DNA from: G965218495 sp965262785
GTDB lineage: Bacteria; Bacteroidota; Rhodothermia; Rhodothermales; Bin80
Length of the DNA stretch: 64,000 nucleotides
Direction of reading: 5' to 3'
Assembly (NCBI GenBank): GCA_965262785.1
Contig: OZ253559.1
Span: 1,364,001-1,428,000 of the forward strand
Shown here: positions 54,892-62,693 of the stretch, piece after piece
Numbering within the stretch: the stretch's first letter is position 1
Layout: each line of letters begins with the position of its first letter
Made by a program: the position numbers and the translations under genes
Notes under the pieces: generated by a model
Told to the model about the DNA's origin: nothing
What the model saw: only the letters and a program-made list of their open reading frames with translations
Databases searched by the model: none

Positions 54892-55641
54892 TTGCACGAC
54901 GTAGCGCCGCCGGCCGGCATTGCCATCTCCGTGCGTAACCTGCATAAGTCGTTCGGATCGCTTGCGGTGCTCCGTGGCGTCTCCATTGATGTGCCCAAGG
55001 GCACGTGCATGGCCGTCATGGGTGGCTCTGGCACCGGGAAGAGCGTGCTCATCAAGCATGTGGTGGGGCTACTCCACCCGGATGAGGGATCCGTTTGGGT
55101 GTATGATCAGCGCGTGGACCATTTGAAGGAAGCCGAGCTGGACCAGTTGCGCCTGCGCATCGGCTTCCTGTTTCAGGGTGGCGCGCTTTTTGACTCCATG
55201 ACGGTGGGGGAGAATCTCGATTTTATTCTTGCGCGCCACACCTCGCTTGGCGCCTTGGAGCGTGCGGACCGCGTCGAAGAGGCGCTGGAGTGGGTCGATC
55301 TACCGACGAAAGCCGCGAACTACCCGGCCTCGCTTTCAGGCGGGCAAAAGAAACGTATCGCGCTGGCGCGCTCGATAATCCTAAAACCAGACATTCTATT
55401 GTGCGATGAGCCGACCACGGGCCTGGATCCGGTTTCCGTGCGGATGGTTTCGCACTTGTTGTTGCGGCTACGCAATGAGCTCGGTATCACGATAGTGTCT
55501 ATCACGCACGACCTCTTGTGCGCAGAGATTACCGCTGACCGTGCGTGTTTTCTGTACGAGGGCCGCGTGATCGGCGAAGGAACGCTAAGTGACCTGCAGG
55601 CCGCTACCCATCCAAGGCTACGCAACTTCTTCGGTGCGTAG
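54892..55641 (+). CDS. mlaF: MlaF family ABC transporter ATP-binding protein
   Basis: This is a 249-residue ABC ATPase: Walker A GGSGTGKS, Q-loop FLFQGGALF, signature LSGGQKKRIALARSI and Walker B ILLCDEPTTGLDP. The Q-loop pattern GALFDSMTVGEN is specific to MlaF/TTG2A proteins. It starts at TTG 54892, supported by GGAGGG ten bases upstream and by the family start. It lies 3 bases after mlaE. Confidence 0.95.
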   Translation: MHDVAPPAGIAISVRNLHKSFGSLAVLRGVSIDVPKGTCMAVMGGSGTGKSVLIKHVVGLLHPDEGSVWVYDQRVDHLKEAELDQLRLRIGFLFQGGALFDSMTVGENLDFILARHTSLGALERADRVEEALEWVDLPTKAANYPASLSGGQKKRIALARSIILKPDILLCDEPTTGLDPVSVRMVSHLLLRLRNELGITIVSITHDLLCAEITADRACFLYEGRVIGEGTLSDLQAATHPRLRNFFGA

Positions 55642-55669
55642 GCTTACCATTCACTAAGCCCAAAAAGCC

Positions 55670-56743
55670 ATGAAAGGCAAGGCGCGCGTCGGACTCGTAA
55701 TCATTATTGGAGGCGGGCTCTTTTTCCTGGTCGTCTTCCTTGTTGCCAATCGTTCGTTTCTCTTCAGCGATCGATTCGAGCTTCGAAGCGAATTCAATCA
55801 GGTTGCAGGTCTCAGGGCCGGAGCAAACGTTCAGTACCAGGGCGTGAGCGTGGGTGCTGTTTCCAGCGTGGCGCTACCGGTGTCACCGGGGGCTCCGATC
55901 GAGGTGACGATGGGCATCTCCGAGACAGCCCAGCACCTTATCCACAGCAGGACGCAGGCCCAGATTAAGACGGAGGGGCTGTTGGGCAGCATGATCGTGG
56001 TACTGGTGAATCCGCCAACGGCGCCAGGCGAGCCAGCACCGTTGCCGGTTGAGAAGGGTGCTCTCATCCGCGGAGTGGATCCATTTGATCTTTTTGAAAT
56101 CACCGACAAGGCACTGGCATCCGTGCAGCGATTTGAGCAGGCGGCCTCGTCGTTCTTCCTCATCGTTGATGACGTTCGGGAAGGCAAGGGTACGTTAGGC
56201 AAGCTCGTTTACGATCCGGAGTTATACAACAGCATGGTGGCCACAGCTGACGAGACGAAGGAGCTGCTGGAGCACTTGGGCGAGGATGCAGAGGCACTAG
56301 TGGGACTAGCCACCGAAGCTACCGAAGGCGTGAAATCAATATTCGACAAGGTTGAGCATGGCGATGGGACCGTGGCGCGCCTGCTGAACGATCCAGAGGT
56401 ATACCATGAAGTCCTGGCTGTGTCAGATACGCTGATGGCCATTGCCGCCGCTACCAGGTTGCTTATTACGAGCGCGGAGGATGCCGCGAATTGGGGTGGC
56501 ATAGGGGCCTTCCGGTTTGCTGAGCTGATGGAGGCGGGCAAGCACAACTGGCTGTTCAAGCGGTACTTTGAAGAGCGCGGGTACGCTACGAAGGCGCCGT
56601 TTGAGGTGCGGGAGGAAGCAATTGCTGAGAGCTTTCGCGAACTGCGTCAGAAAGAACTGGAGCTCTTGGAGTGGGAGGAGCGTTTGATGGCCCGCTCTGC
56701 GACATCTGACAGTACCAGTGTGGTCAGAATGCAGGATCGTTGA
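55670..56743 (+). CDS. mlaD: MlaD family MCE-domain protein
   Basis: One N-terminal membrane helix (VGLVIIIGGGLFFLVVFLVA) is followed by an MCE domain (FNQVAGLRAGANVQYQGVSVG, then IKTEGLLGSMIVVLV). A long helical tail (AASSFFLIVDDVREGKGTLG, repeated GTL/GTV-x-RLL units) follows. It forms the periplasmic hexamer that passes lipid to or from the MlaFE channel. The C-terminal 200 residues are longer than E. coli MlaD and resemble those of Bacteroidota and cyanobacterial homologues. Confidence 0.93.
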   Translation: MKGKARVGLVIIIGGGLFFLVVFLVANRSFLFSDRFELRSEFNQVAGLRAGANVQYQGVSVGAVSSVALPVSPGAPIEVTMGISETAQHLIHSRTQAQIKTEGLLGSMIVVLVNPPTAPGEPAPLPVEKGALIRGVDPFDLFEITDKALASVQRFEQAASSFFLIVDDVREGKGTLGKLVYDPELYNSMVATADETKELLEHLGEDAEALVGLATEATEGVKSIFDKVEHGDGTVARLLNDPEVYHEVLAVSDTLMAIAAATRLLITSAEDAANWGGIGAFRFAELMEAGKHNWLFKRYFEERGYATKAPFEVREEAIAESFRELRQKELELLEWEERLMARSATSDSTSVVRMQDR

Positions 56744-56758
56744 TGCCAACCTAAAGCT

Positions 56759-57355
56759 TTGCGCCGCACCTACTACGTTCCGCCCAGGTTTTCGCCCCCA
56801 CATTCACTTTTGGGCCTGGCCCTGCGCCGCATTGTGCGAGACAGGCGGCAGGCTGAAGGGATTTATCTGGTGGTATTCCCATCGCTCATCCTTCTGGTGA
56901 TACTGGCTCAATTCGTCGCATGGACCTGGGTAGAGCCCATCATAGTAGCAAATGGTGAGGGTCCGGCAGCAACTCAGTTTTTTGTGGCGCAGGTGGCAGG
57001 CGTCCTGTTGGTGCTGCTGACTTGCGGCGTCGGGTTCGTTCCTGCCGTTCGAGTTACGATCGAGGGGGCTCGCCTGGTGGTGCGTCAAGGAGTGCGCATG
57101 CGTACAGTAGCTTTTGAGGCAATACGCGAACATTCCGTGGTGACGGCCTTGCGCTTTCATCGCGAATTCCGGCCGTACGAAGCCGTTGAGGCCTTTACCA
57201 GCCGCATGACACCGGAAGTCTTCATTTTGGATACCCCTCAGTCTCAAGTCGCCATTGGGCTGATGGCGAAAGACCGTGACAACTTTGTCGCGGTCCTGGA
57301 GGCAGCTACTGTGGCATGCCACGAGGTAACGCGCCGAGCGGCGGTAGCCGCATAG
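56759..57355 (+). CDS. small membrane protein, possible PH-like domain
   Basis: The 198-residue frame has two membrane helices (LVVFPSLILLVILAQFVAW and VAGVLLVLLTCGVGFVPAV). A C-terminal half of short beta strands (VRVTIEGARLVVRQGVRM, FILDTPQSQVAIGLM) resembles bacterial PH-domain membrane proteins. The function is unknown. The start at TTG 56759 is unsupported by a ribosome site, and no ATG precedes it in frame. It lies between mlaD and tgt on the same strand, ending one base before tgt. Confidence 0.62.
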   Translation: MRRTYYVPPRFSPPHSLLGLALRRIVRDRRQAEGIYLVVFPSLILLVILAQFVAWTWVEPIIVANGEGPAATQFFVAQVAGVLLVLLTCGVGFVPAVRVTIEGARLVVRQGVRMRTVAFEAIREHSVVTALRFHREFRPYEAVEAFTSRMTPEVFILDTPQSQVAIGLMAKDRDNFVAVLEAATVACHEVTRRAAVAA

Positions 57356-57356
57356 G

Positions 57357-58481
57357 ATGGAGTTTCGGCTGGCATACGCAGACGGTCACGCTCGGGCTGC
57401 GCAACTGCTGACGGATCACGGCGTGATTGACACGCCGGCGTTCATGCCAGTTGGCACCGTGGCAACGGTGAAAGGGATTGCGCCACGTGTCCTCATTGAG
57501 GATGTTGGTGCGCAGGTCATTCTCGGCAACACCTACCACCTCTACCTGAGACCAGGGGTATCGGTAGTGCAGGCCGCCGGCGGTTTGCACCGGTTCATGG
57601 CTTGGTCTCGGCCGATCTTGACAGATTCCGGAGGGTACCAGGTGTTTTCGTTAGCCAGTCGGTGTAAGGTTACCGACGAGGGCGCCACCTTCCAGAGCCA
57701 TATCGATGGCTCAATGTACCTCTTCACGCCCGAGTCTGTGGTTGACACTCAGCGGGCCTTGGGCAGCGACATCATGATGGTGTTGGATGAGTGCCCACCC
57801 GCAGGCGTACCGAAGGTTCGGGCGGCGGAAGCGTGCGACCGCACCTTGCGGTGGGCCGAGCGCAGCTTGGCGCGTTTTCGGGAAACTATGCCTTGTTATG
57901 GCCATTCCCAGGCGCTGTTCGCCATTGTTCAGGGTGGCACTCACCGGGCACTGCGACTAAGGTGCGCAAGAGCCTTGGTGTCTATGGACTTTCCGGGCTA
58001 TGCTATTGGTGGGCTCTCAGTGGGCGAGGCGCCGGAAGACATGTATGCGATCACGGAGCTCGTTGCGGGGGTCTTGCCGGTGGACAAGCCGCGGTACCTG
58101 ATGGGCGTGGGTACGCCTGCAGACCTTTTGGAGTCAATTGGCCGCGGTGTAGACATGTTTGACTGCGTGCTGCCGACCCGGAATGGACGCAATGGCATGG
58201 TATTCACCACGCAGGGCATCATCAACATCCGCAACAAGCGGTGGGAAACTGACTTTACCCCACTTGACCCGGGCCTGAGCGCGTACGCAAGTCGCACGTT
58301 TACCAAGGCGTACGTCCGGCATCTTTTCCAGGCGCGTGAGATCTTGGGCATGCAGGTTGTATCTATTCAAAATTTGGTCTTCTACCATTGGCTAATGCGC
58401 CGGGCGCGCGAAGCGATTCTGGACAATCGTTACGTGGCCTTTCAGCAGGCGACACAGGCTCGGGTCAGCCAGCGGCTATGA
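57357..58481 (+). CDS. tgt: tRNA-guanine transglycosylase lacking the zinc site
   Basis: Tgt exchanges the anticodon G34 for the queuosine precursor preQ1. The barrel motifs are all present: TDSGGYQVFSL (general acid/base aspartate), VLDECPP, FAIVQGGTHR, AIGGLSVGE and GVDMFDCVLPTRNGRNG with the nucleophilic aspartate. The structural zinc motif C-x-C-x2-C...H is absent, however. The region reads DPGLSAYASRTF (L307, A309, S312 in place of the cysteines), and the later histidine is Q338 (SIQNLVFYHW). The flanking sequence is otherwise normal, so this is not a frameshift. The enzyme may be zinc-free or impaired. Length 374. Confidence 0.9.
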   Translation: MEFRLAYADGHARAAQLLTDHGVIDTPAFMPVGTVATVKGIAPRVLIEDVGAQVILGNTYHLYLRPGVSVVQAAGGLHRFMAWSRPILTDSGGYQVFSLASRCKVTDEGATFQSHIDGSMYLFTPESVVDTQRALGSDIMMVLDECPPAGVPKVRAAEACDRTLRWAERSLARFRETMPCYGHSQALFAIVQGGTHRALRLRCARALVSMDFPGYAIGGLSVGEAPEDMYAITELVAGVLPVDKPRYLMGVGTPADLLESIGRGVDMFDCVLPTRNGRNGMVFTTQGIINIRNKRWETDFTPLDPGLSAYASRTFTKAYVRHLFQAREILGMQVVSIQNLVFYHWLMRRAREAILDNRYVAFQQATQARVSQRL

Positions 58482-59683
58482 GTCTACCTAAAAGTCGTCG
58501 GTTACGAATGAGCATTCCCTTCAACTTGCAAAGGTCCCTTTTCACGCTTGCGCTTGCAATTGGGGCGCTGGCCTCTGCACAGTCTCAAACGCTGTCCTTC
58601 ACGCTCGTCGAGCAACTGGTCATCGGCGATGACGAGGAGGCGCCAGCCGAGTACCTCTTCTCAGCCCCCAACCTGGTCAGGACGGACTCGCAGGGTAACA
58701 TCTATGTCCATGACTCTAGGCGTGCGAACATTCGGGTCTTCGACGCAAGTGGACGGTACGTCACCACGATCGGAAGTAGGGGCGAAGGTCCGGGCGAATT
58801 GCGGGACATCATTGGCATTCATGTCGATGGTCAGGATCGGCTGATCGTGGCCGACCGAATCAGCGCACGGTTCACGATCTTCACCAACCTCGGCAAGAGC
58901 TTCGAAACAAAGGCCTTCGCCGAAGAGCTGACCATCCATCCAAACCCAATCTTGTCTCTTGAGAACTCCTTTGTTCTCAGGTATGTGAAGCTATTTCCGA
59001 ATCCAGAAGGCGGTCCCTCCATAGAGGGCGACAAGGCCCTTCATGAATACGATACCGAACTGAATCGGATCGGGTCATTTGCGCAAGCGGATGACATTTT
59101 TGACTTGGACCGTCCCTTCGTGAAGGCGCGTATGGGATTGTCTGACGCGTTAAAGGTGGCGACGAATGGGTCCGACACGATAGTTCTGGCGCCACAGATT
59201 TACAGCGGATTCATCTATCGATACACGCGGTCGAATAACGCCTGGGTAATGGAGAAATTGGAAGGGGGGCCTGCCCCCAGAAGAGCATACATACCCATAA
59301 GCAAGAGGGAATACGACTCCAATTGGAATCTTCGCAGGTTATCTATAATGACCTCAGGTTCAGGGGGGACGCATCGTGCGAGGATTTTGAACCGGAGTCG
59401 GGGGATCGTAATTCTGAGCACTGGAGACATCGTAAACTTCACCATGCAAACACCGCTCCGGAAGGACCCTGAACAAAACGCAGAAGTATTCAATCAGGAC
59501 GGTACCCTGCTGGGGCACGGGCCGCTGCAGCTCGATGACCCGGAGCTGAATGGCAACGCGACTATCATGAGGTCCATTGAGATTCTATGGAAAGACGCAG
59601 ACGATCGCATATACCTTCGGCGGAGCAATGCAGATGGATTCGTTGTGCTCAGCGTTGCCGAGCTTGTCATCAACCCGCATTGA
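58478..59683 (+). CDS. secreted 6-bladed beta-propeller protein
   Basis: A signal peptide (RSLFTLALAIGALASAQS) precedes propeller blades with the family repeats NIYVHDSRRANIRVFDASGR and the loop TTIGSRGEGPGELRDI, clearly related to the 3060-4103 protein. ATG 58478 overlaps the tgt stop by four bases, and ATG 58508 gives a shorter signal peptide and is also reasonable. The function is unknown; propeller proteins of this type are abundant in the window. Confidence 0.82.
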   Translation: MSLPKSRRLRMSIPFNLQRSLFTLALAIGALASAQSQTLSFTLVEQLVIGDDEEAPAEYLFSAPNLVRTDSQGNIYVHDSRRANIRVFDASGRYVTTIGSRGEGPGELRDIIGIHVDGQDRLIVADRISARFTIFTNLGKSFETKAFAEELTIHPNPILSLENSFVLRYVKLFPNPEGGPSIEGDKALHEYDTELNRIGSFAQADDIFDLDRPFVKARMGLSDALKVATNGSDTIVLAPQIYSGFIYRYTRSNNAWVMEKLEGGPAPRRAYIPISKREYDSNWNLRRLSIMTSGSGGTHRARILNRSRGIVILSTGDIVNFTMQTPLRKDPEQNAEVFNQDGTLLGHGPLQLDDPELNGNATIMRSIEILWKDADDRIYLRRSNADGFVVLSVAELVINPH

Positions 59684-60378
59684 GTGGGACCAGCAGCAGC
59701 CTTGAATAAGAGCCGCGAGCACGCCGGTCGCATAATGAATCAGGATTTGCCTAAGAACTGTTGTGCAGCATTGCAGCCAGAGTAGCGTCATCCGTTGCGC
59801 TTGCGTGGCTTACCCAGCGCCGCATGTCTGGTCTCGCCGGACTGGATCCACGCAGCGTTCAGCGACGCACGCCGCCGCACCCATTCTCCACTCCAGGGCG
59901 CCCCGTTGCCAGGACCCTCGCTGACGTTGATAGCGTTGCTGTGCTGGAGCCATCGGGCGGGAATGACGCCCAATGTCTGCCGTTCGAAAGCACGATAGGC
60001 AAAGCAAGCCTGCGCCGCGTATGGCTTGGATTACCCTTGAATCCAGCAGGGAAGGCGCACCCGCTATGGGCGCAAGGTACAATTATGGGAACGCCAGCTG
60101 GAGCACCATTAAGCTGGCCGTAGCGCAAGGGCTACCAAGCGCGTAGGGCACAAGTCTGTTGGCAAGCAGCATGCAGACGCAATGCAAACTTGATGGAAGA
60201 AGTCCGTAGCGGCACTTCCTGCGCGGCGATTGCACCGTTGGTACAATCATCGGGCATGCCTAGCGTGCGGTGCTCGAATGTCCGGCTACGAAAAGTCTGG
60301 CGGCTGGTTCGCTATGCGGCTCCAGTATCCTGAATGCTTGGTGAACCAGCGCAATTGAGCAAGCGTATCAATGGGCCC
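59684..60378. other. intergenic region before ispH, nothing recognised
   Basis: About 695 bases without a supported gene. The frames on both strands are short and motif-free. It must hold the ispH promoter. No clear terminator for the preceding gene is visible. Confidence 0.4.
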
Positions 60379-61617
60379 ATGGCGCGGCAATTCAACATCC
60401 CTCATTTCTATCGCAGCGGAATCCTGACGGCGGTGAAGGAGGCGCGGGCCACCCGCGATCCCCGTAAGCGGGATCTTTCGCCATCCGTGCTGGACTTTGG
60501 GCCAGTGGTCTTTAGTGTGGCCCGCAGCTTCGGTTTCTGCTACGGCGTCGAAAATGCCCTTGAGATCGCCTATCGGACGCTGGACGAGCAGCCGGATCGT
60601 CGACAATTCATGCTGTCGGAAATGATCCACAATCCACACGTGAATGAGGATCTGCGCAGGCGCGGGATGCGCTTCTTGCGAACCACAACGGGAGAGGAGC
60701 TGATTCCACTGAACACCTTGACCCCTGATGATATTGTTTTGATCCCGGCCTTCGGTACGACCCTGGAAATCAAGCAGGAGTTGGCGGAACGCGGCTTGGA
60801 CATCAAGACTTACGATACGACCTGCCCCTTTGTGGTAAAGGTGTGGCGGCGAAGCAAACAGCTTGGCAAGAAGGACTTCACCGTGGTGGTACACGGCAAG
60901 CGATACCATGAAGAGTCGCGTGCGACGTTTTCACACGCGCAACGGAATGCGCCGGTGGTCGTCGTGCGCGACATAAAAGAGGCGCGCGACTTGGCGCGCG
61001 TGATCACGGGTGAGGAAGGGGCAGAGTTCTTCTTTGAACGTTTTGACGATCGCTACAGCAAGGGCTTTGATCCTGCGAACGACCTAAAGCGCATTGGAGT
61101 GGTGAATCAGACCACTATGCTTGTTACCGAAACCCAGGCCATTGCCGCAGAGCTGCGCCACGCGCTGGTACGCCGCTACGGCTTGGAAGCCATCACGACA
61201 CACTTTGCAGATACCAGTGATACGCTGTGCTACGCTACGCACGAAAACCAGGAAGCCACACGTGCACTCCTTGAAGTACCGCTGAACCTTGCGCTGGTCG
61301 TGGGTGGGTACAACTCATCGAATACGAGCCAGCTTGTGAGCCTTTGCGAGCAGGTGGTCCCCACTTACTTCATCCGCGATGCGAAGGAGATACTGTCGCA
61401 GTCGCGAATCCGCCATTTTGACTATCCAGGCCAGGCGTTGCGGGTGACGGAGCGCTGGATGCCGGATGTGCGACCGGTGCATATGGCGCTAACCGCGGGC
61501 GCGTCCAGTCCAGACGCACAGTTGGACCAAGTCATTGCAAGGATTACAGGCATGATTCCAGGGGTACGAACCCCCAATGATGTGCTGGCGGATTACCATG
61601 CTCCGGTTGTCGGGTAG
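60379..61617 (+). CDS. ispH: 4-hydroxy-3-methylbut-2-enyl diphosphate reductase
   Basis: IspH makes isopentenyl and dimethylallyl diphosphate in the last step of the non-mevalonate isoprenoid pathway. The three iron-sulfur cysteines are in GFCYGVENA, TTCPFVVKVW and DTLCYATHENQEA. The protein is the long form (412 residues) seen in cyanobacteria, plants and Rhodothermota rather than the 310-residue E. coli type. The N terminus ARQFNIPHFYRSG is the usual long-form start, so I chose ATG 60379 over ATG 60334. Confidence 0.94.
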   Translation: MARQFNIPHFYRSGILTAVKEARATRDPRKRDLSPSVLDFGPVVFSVARSFGFCYGVENALEIAYRTLDEQPDRRQFMLSEMIHNPHVNEDLRRRGMRFLRTTTGEELIPLNTLTPDDIVLIPAFGTTLEIKQELAERGLDIKTYDTTCPFVVKVWRRSKQLGKKDFTVVVHGKRYHEESRATFSHAQRNAPVVVVRDIKEARDLARVITGEEGAEFFFERFDDRYSKGFDPANDLKRIGVVNQTTMLVTETQAIAAELRHALVRRYGLEAITTHFADTSDTLCYATHENQEATRALLEVPLNLALVVGGYNSSNTSQLVSLCEQVVPTYFIRDAKEILSQSRIRHFDYPGQALRVTERWMPDVRPVHMALTAGASSPDAQLDQVIARITGMIPGVRTPNDVLADYHAPVVG

Positions 61618-62176
61618 CAGCCTATACTATACGCTCTGGCTGCTGCTGTTTGCAGGTGCGTGCGATGTCTTTGCACCGCGAACGCCGGAAGAGCCCGAAG
61701 GCGAAGGCGGCACCTTTATTCAACCGGATGCGCCCGATGTCGTCGTGGCAAACCTGCAGGCTGCCGTCGCGGAGCTCAACGCATTGAGCTACCGCCGCTC
61801 CCTGCATGCGTCGCTGGAGTTTACACCAACGGCGATTGCGCAGGCGCGCAATCCCTCTCTCTGGGCAAGCTGGGGTCATGCAGAAGAAAACAGCTACTTT
61901 ACCACACTCTCCGAGGCCGCTCGCCAAGGCATGGGCCACCAGTTGCGCTTGGACAATGTGACTACAGAGATTGGAGACAGACACTACAAGATGGATGCCA
62001 ACTACCTTCTGGTTGTCCGGCACTTGCGCGTTGGCGTAGCAGATTCCCTTCAAGGGCGACTGATATGGGAGATTGAGGCTGACGAGAATGGCATGTGGGC
62101 CCTTAGGCGCTGGACGGATCAGGAACTCAGCGGCGTAGCGTCGTGGAGTGACCTCAAGGCAGAATTCAGCAAGTGA
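61598..62176 (+). CDS. putative lipoprotein, unknown function (first of pair)
   Basis: The signal peptide SLYYTLWLLLFAGAC ends in a lipobox cysteine. The remaining 170 residues are soluble with a helical start (VVANLQAAVAELNAL) and a beta-rich end (LIWEIEADENGMWALRRW). The pattern recalls NTF2-like folds, but this is not certain. ATG 61598 lies inside the ispH 3' end. The next gene starts at the last base of its stop. Confidence 0.65.
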   Translation: MLRLSGSSLYYTLWLLLFAGACDVFAPRTPEEPEGEGGTFIQPDAPDVVVANLQAAVAELNALSYRRSLHASLEFTPTAIAQARNPSLWASWGHAEENSYFTTLSEAARQGMGHQLRLDNVTTEIGDRHYKMDANYLLVVRHLRVGVADSLQGRLIWEIEADENGMWALRRWTDQELSGVASWSDLKAEFSK

Positions 62177-62676
62177 TGCGAGTCCTGCCACATAGCGCAC
62201 TGCTGGTTCTGGCCGCATGCAACCCGTTCGCACCGAGCTTGGGAGAAGGTGATCCGTATGCGCACCTTTTGGGCGACCCAACGACCATTGACGGGTACTT
62301 CACTGCTTTCCGCAACGCATACGAGCTCAGAGACATCTCCTTGTACGAGCCGCTGATAGATTCGGCATTTGTCTTCCTTTACACGGACTTCGATGCGGGG
62401 ATTGAGCGGGAGTGGGGCTTCATACAGGAACTGGAGTCCACCCGCCGCCTATTTCAGAATGCCGTTGGGGTGCAACTCCAGTGGAACCAGGTGATAGCTC
62501 AACAGGCACTTGCACCTCACGTGCGTTCCCGTGTCGTGCGTAGCTTTAACCTCACGATCTCCTTGGAGGGCGGCGAGGTCTTCCGCGGAGACGGCAATGT
62601 CAACTTTCTTCTGATACGTAGAGACAGTACGGACGCCTGGCGCCTGCAGCGCTGGCGTGATGAAAGCGAACTGTAA
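62176..62676 (+). CDS. putative lipoprotein, NTF2-like (second of pair)
   Basis: The signal ALLVLAACNPF gives an N-terminal lipid anchor. The rest (FTAFRNAYELRDISLYEPL, later FLLIRRDSTDAWRLQRW) resembles an NTF2-like domain. Its ending, WRLQRWRDE, parallels WALRRWTDQE of the preceding gene, and both have a helix-then-sheet order, so the two may be diverged tandem paralogues. The start at ATG 62176 shares a base with the previous stop (TGATG). Confidence 0.65.
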   Translation: MRVLPHSALLVLAACNPFAPSLGEGDPYAHLLGDPTTIDGYFTAFRNAYELRDISLYEPLIDSAFVFLYTDFDAGIEREWGFIQELESTRRLFQNAVGVQLQWNQVIAQQALAPHVRSRVVRSFNLTISLEGGEVFRGDGNVNFLLIRRDSTDAWRLQRWRDESEL

Positions 62677-62693
62677 CCCAAGAATAATTCACT

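Noticed and set aside
59761..60123. 120-codon plus-strand frame before ispH
   Set aside because: No signal, domain or ribosome site, and equally long frames overlap it on the minus strand.
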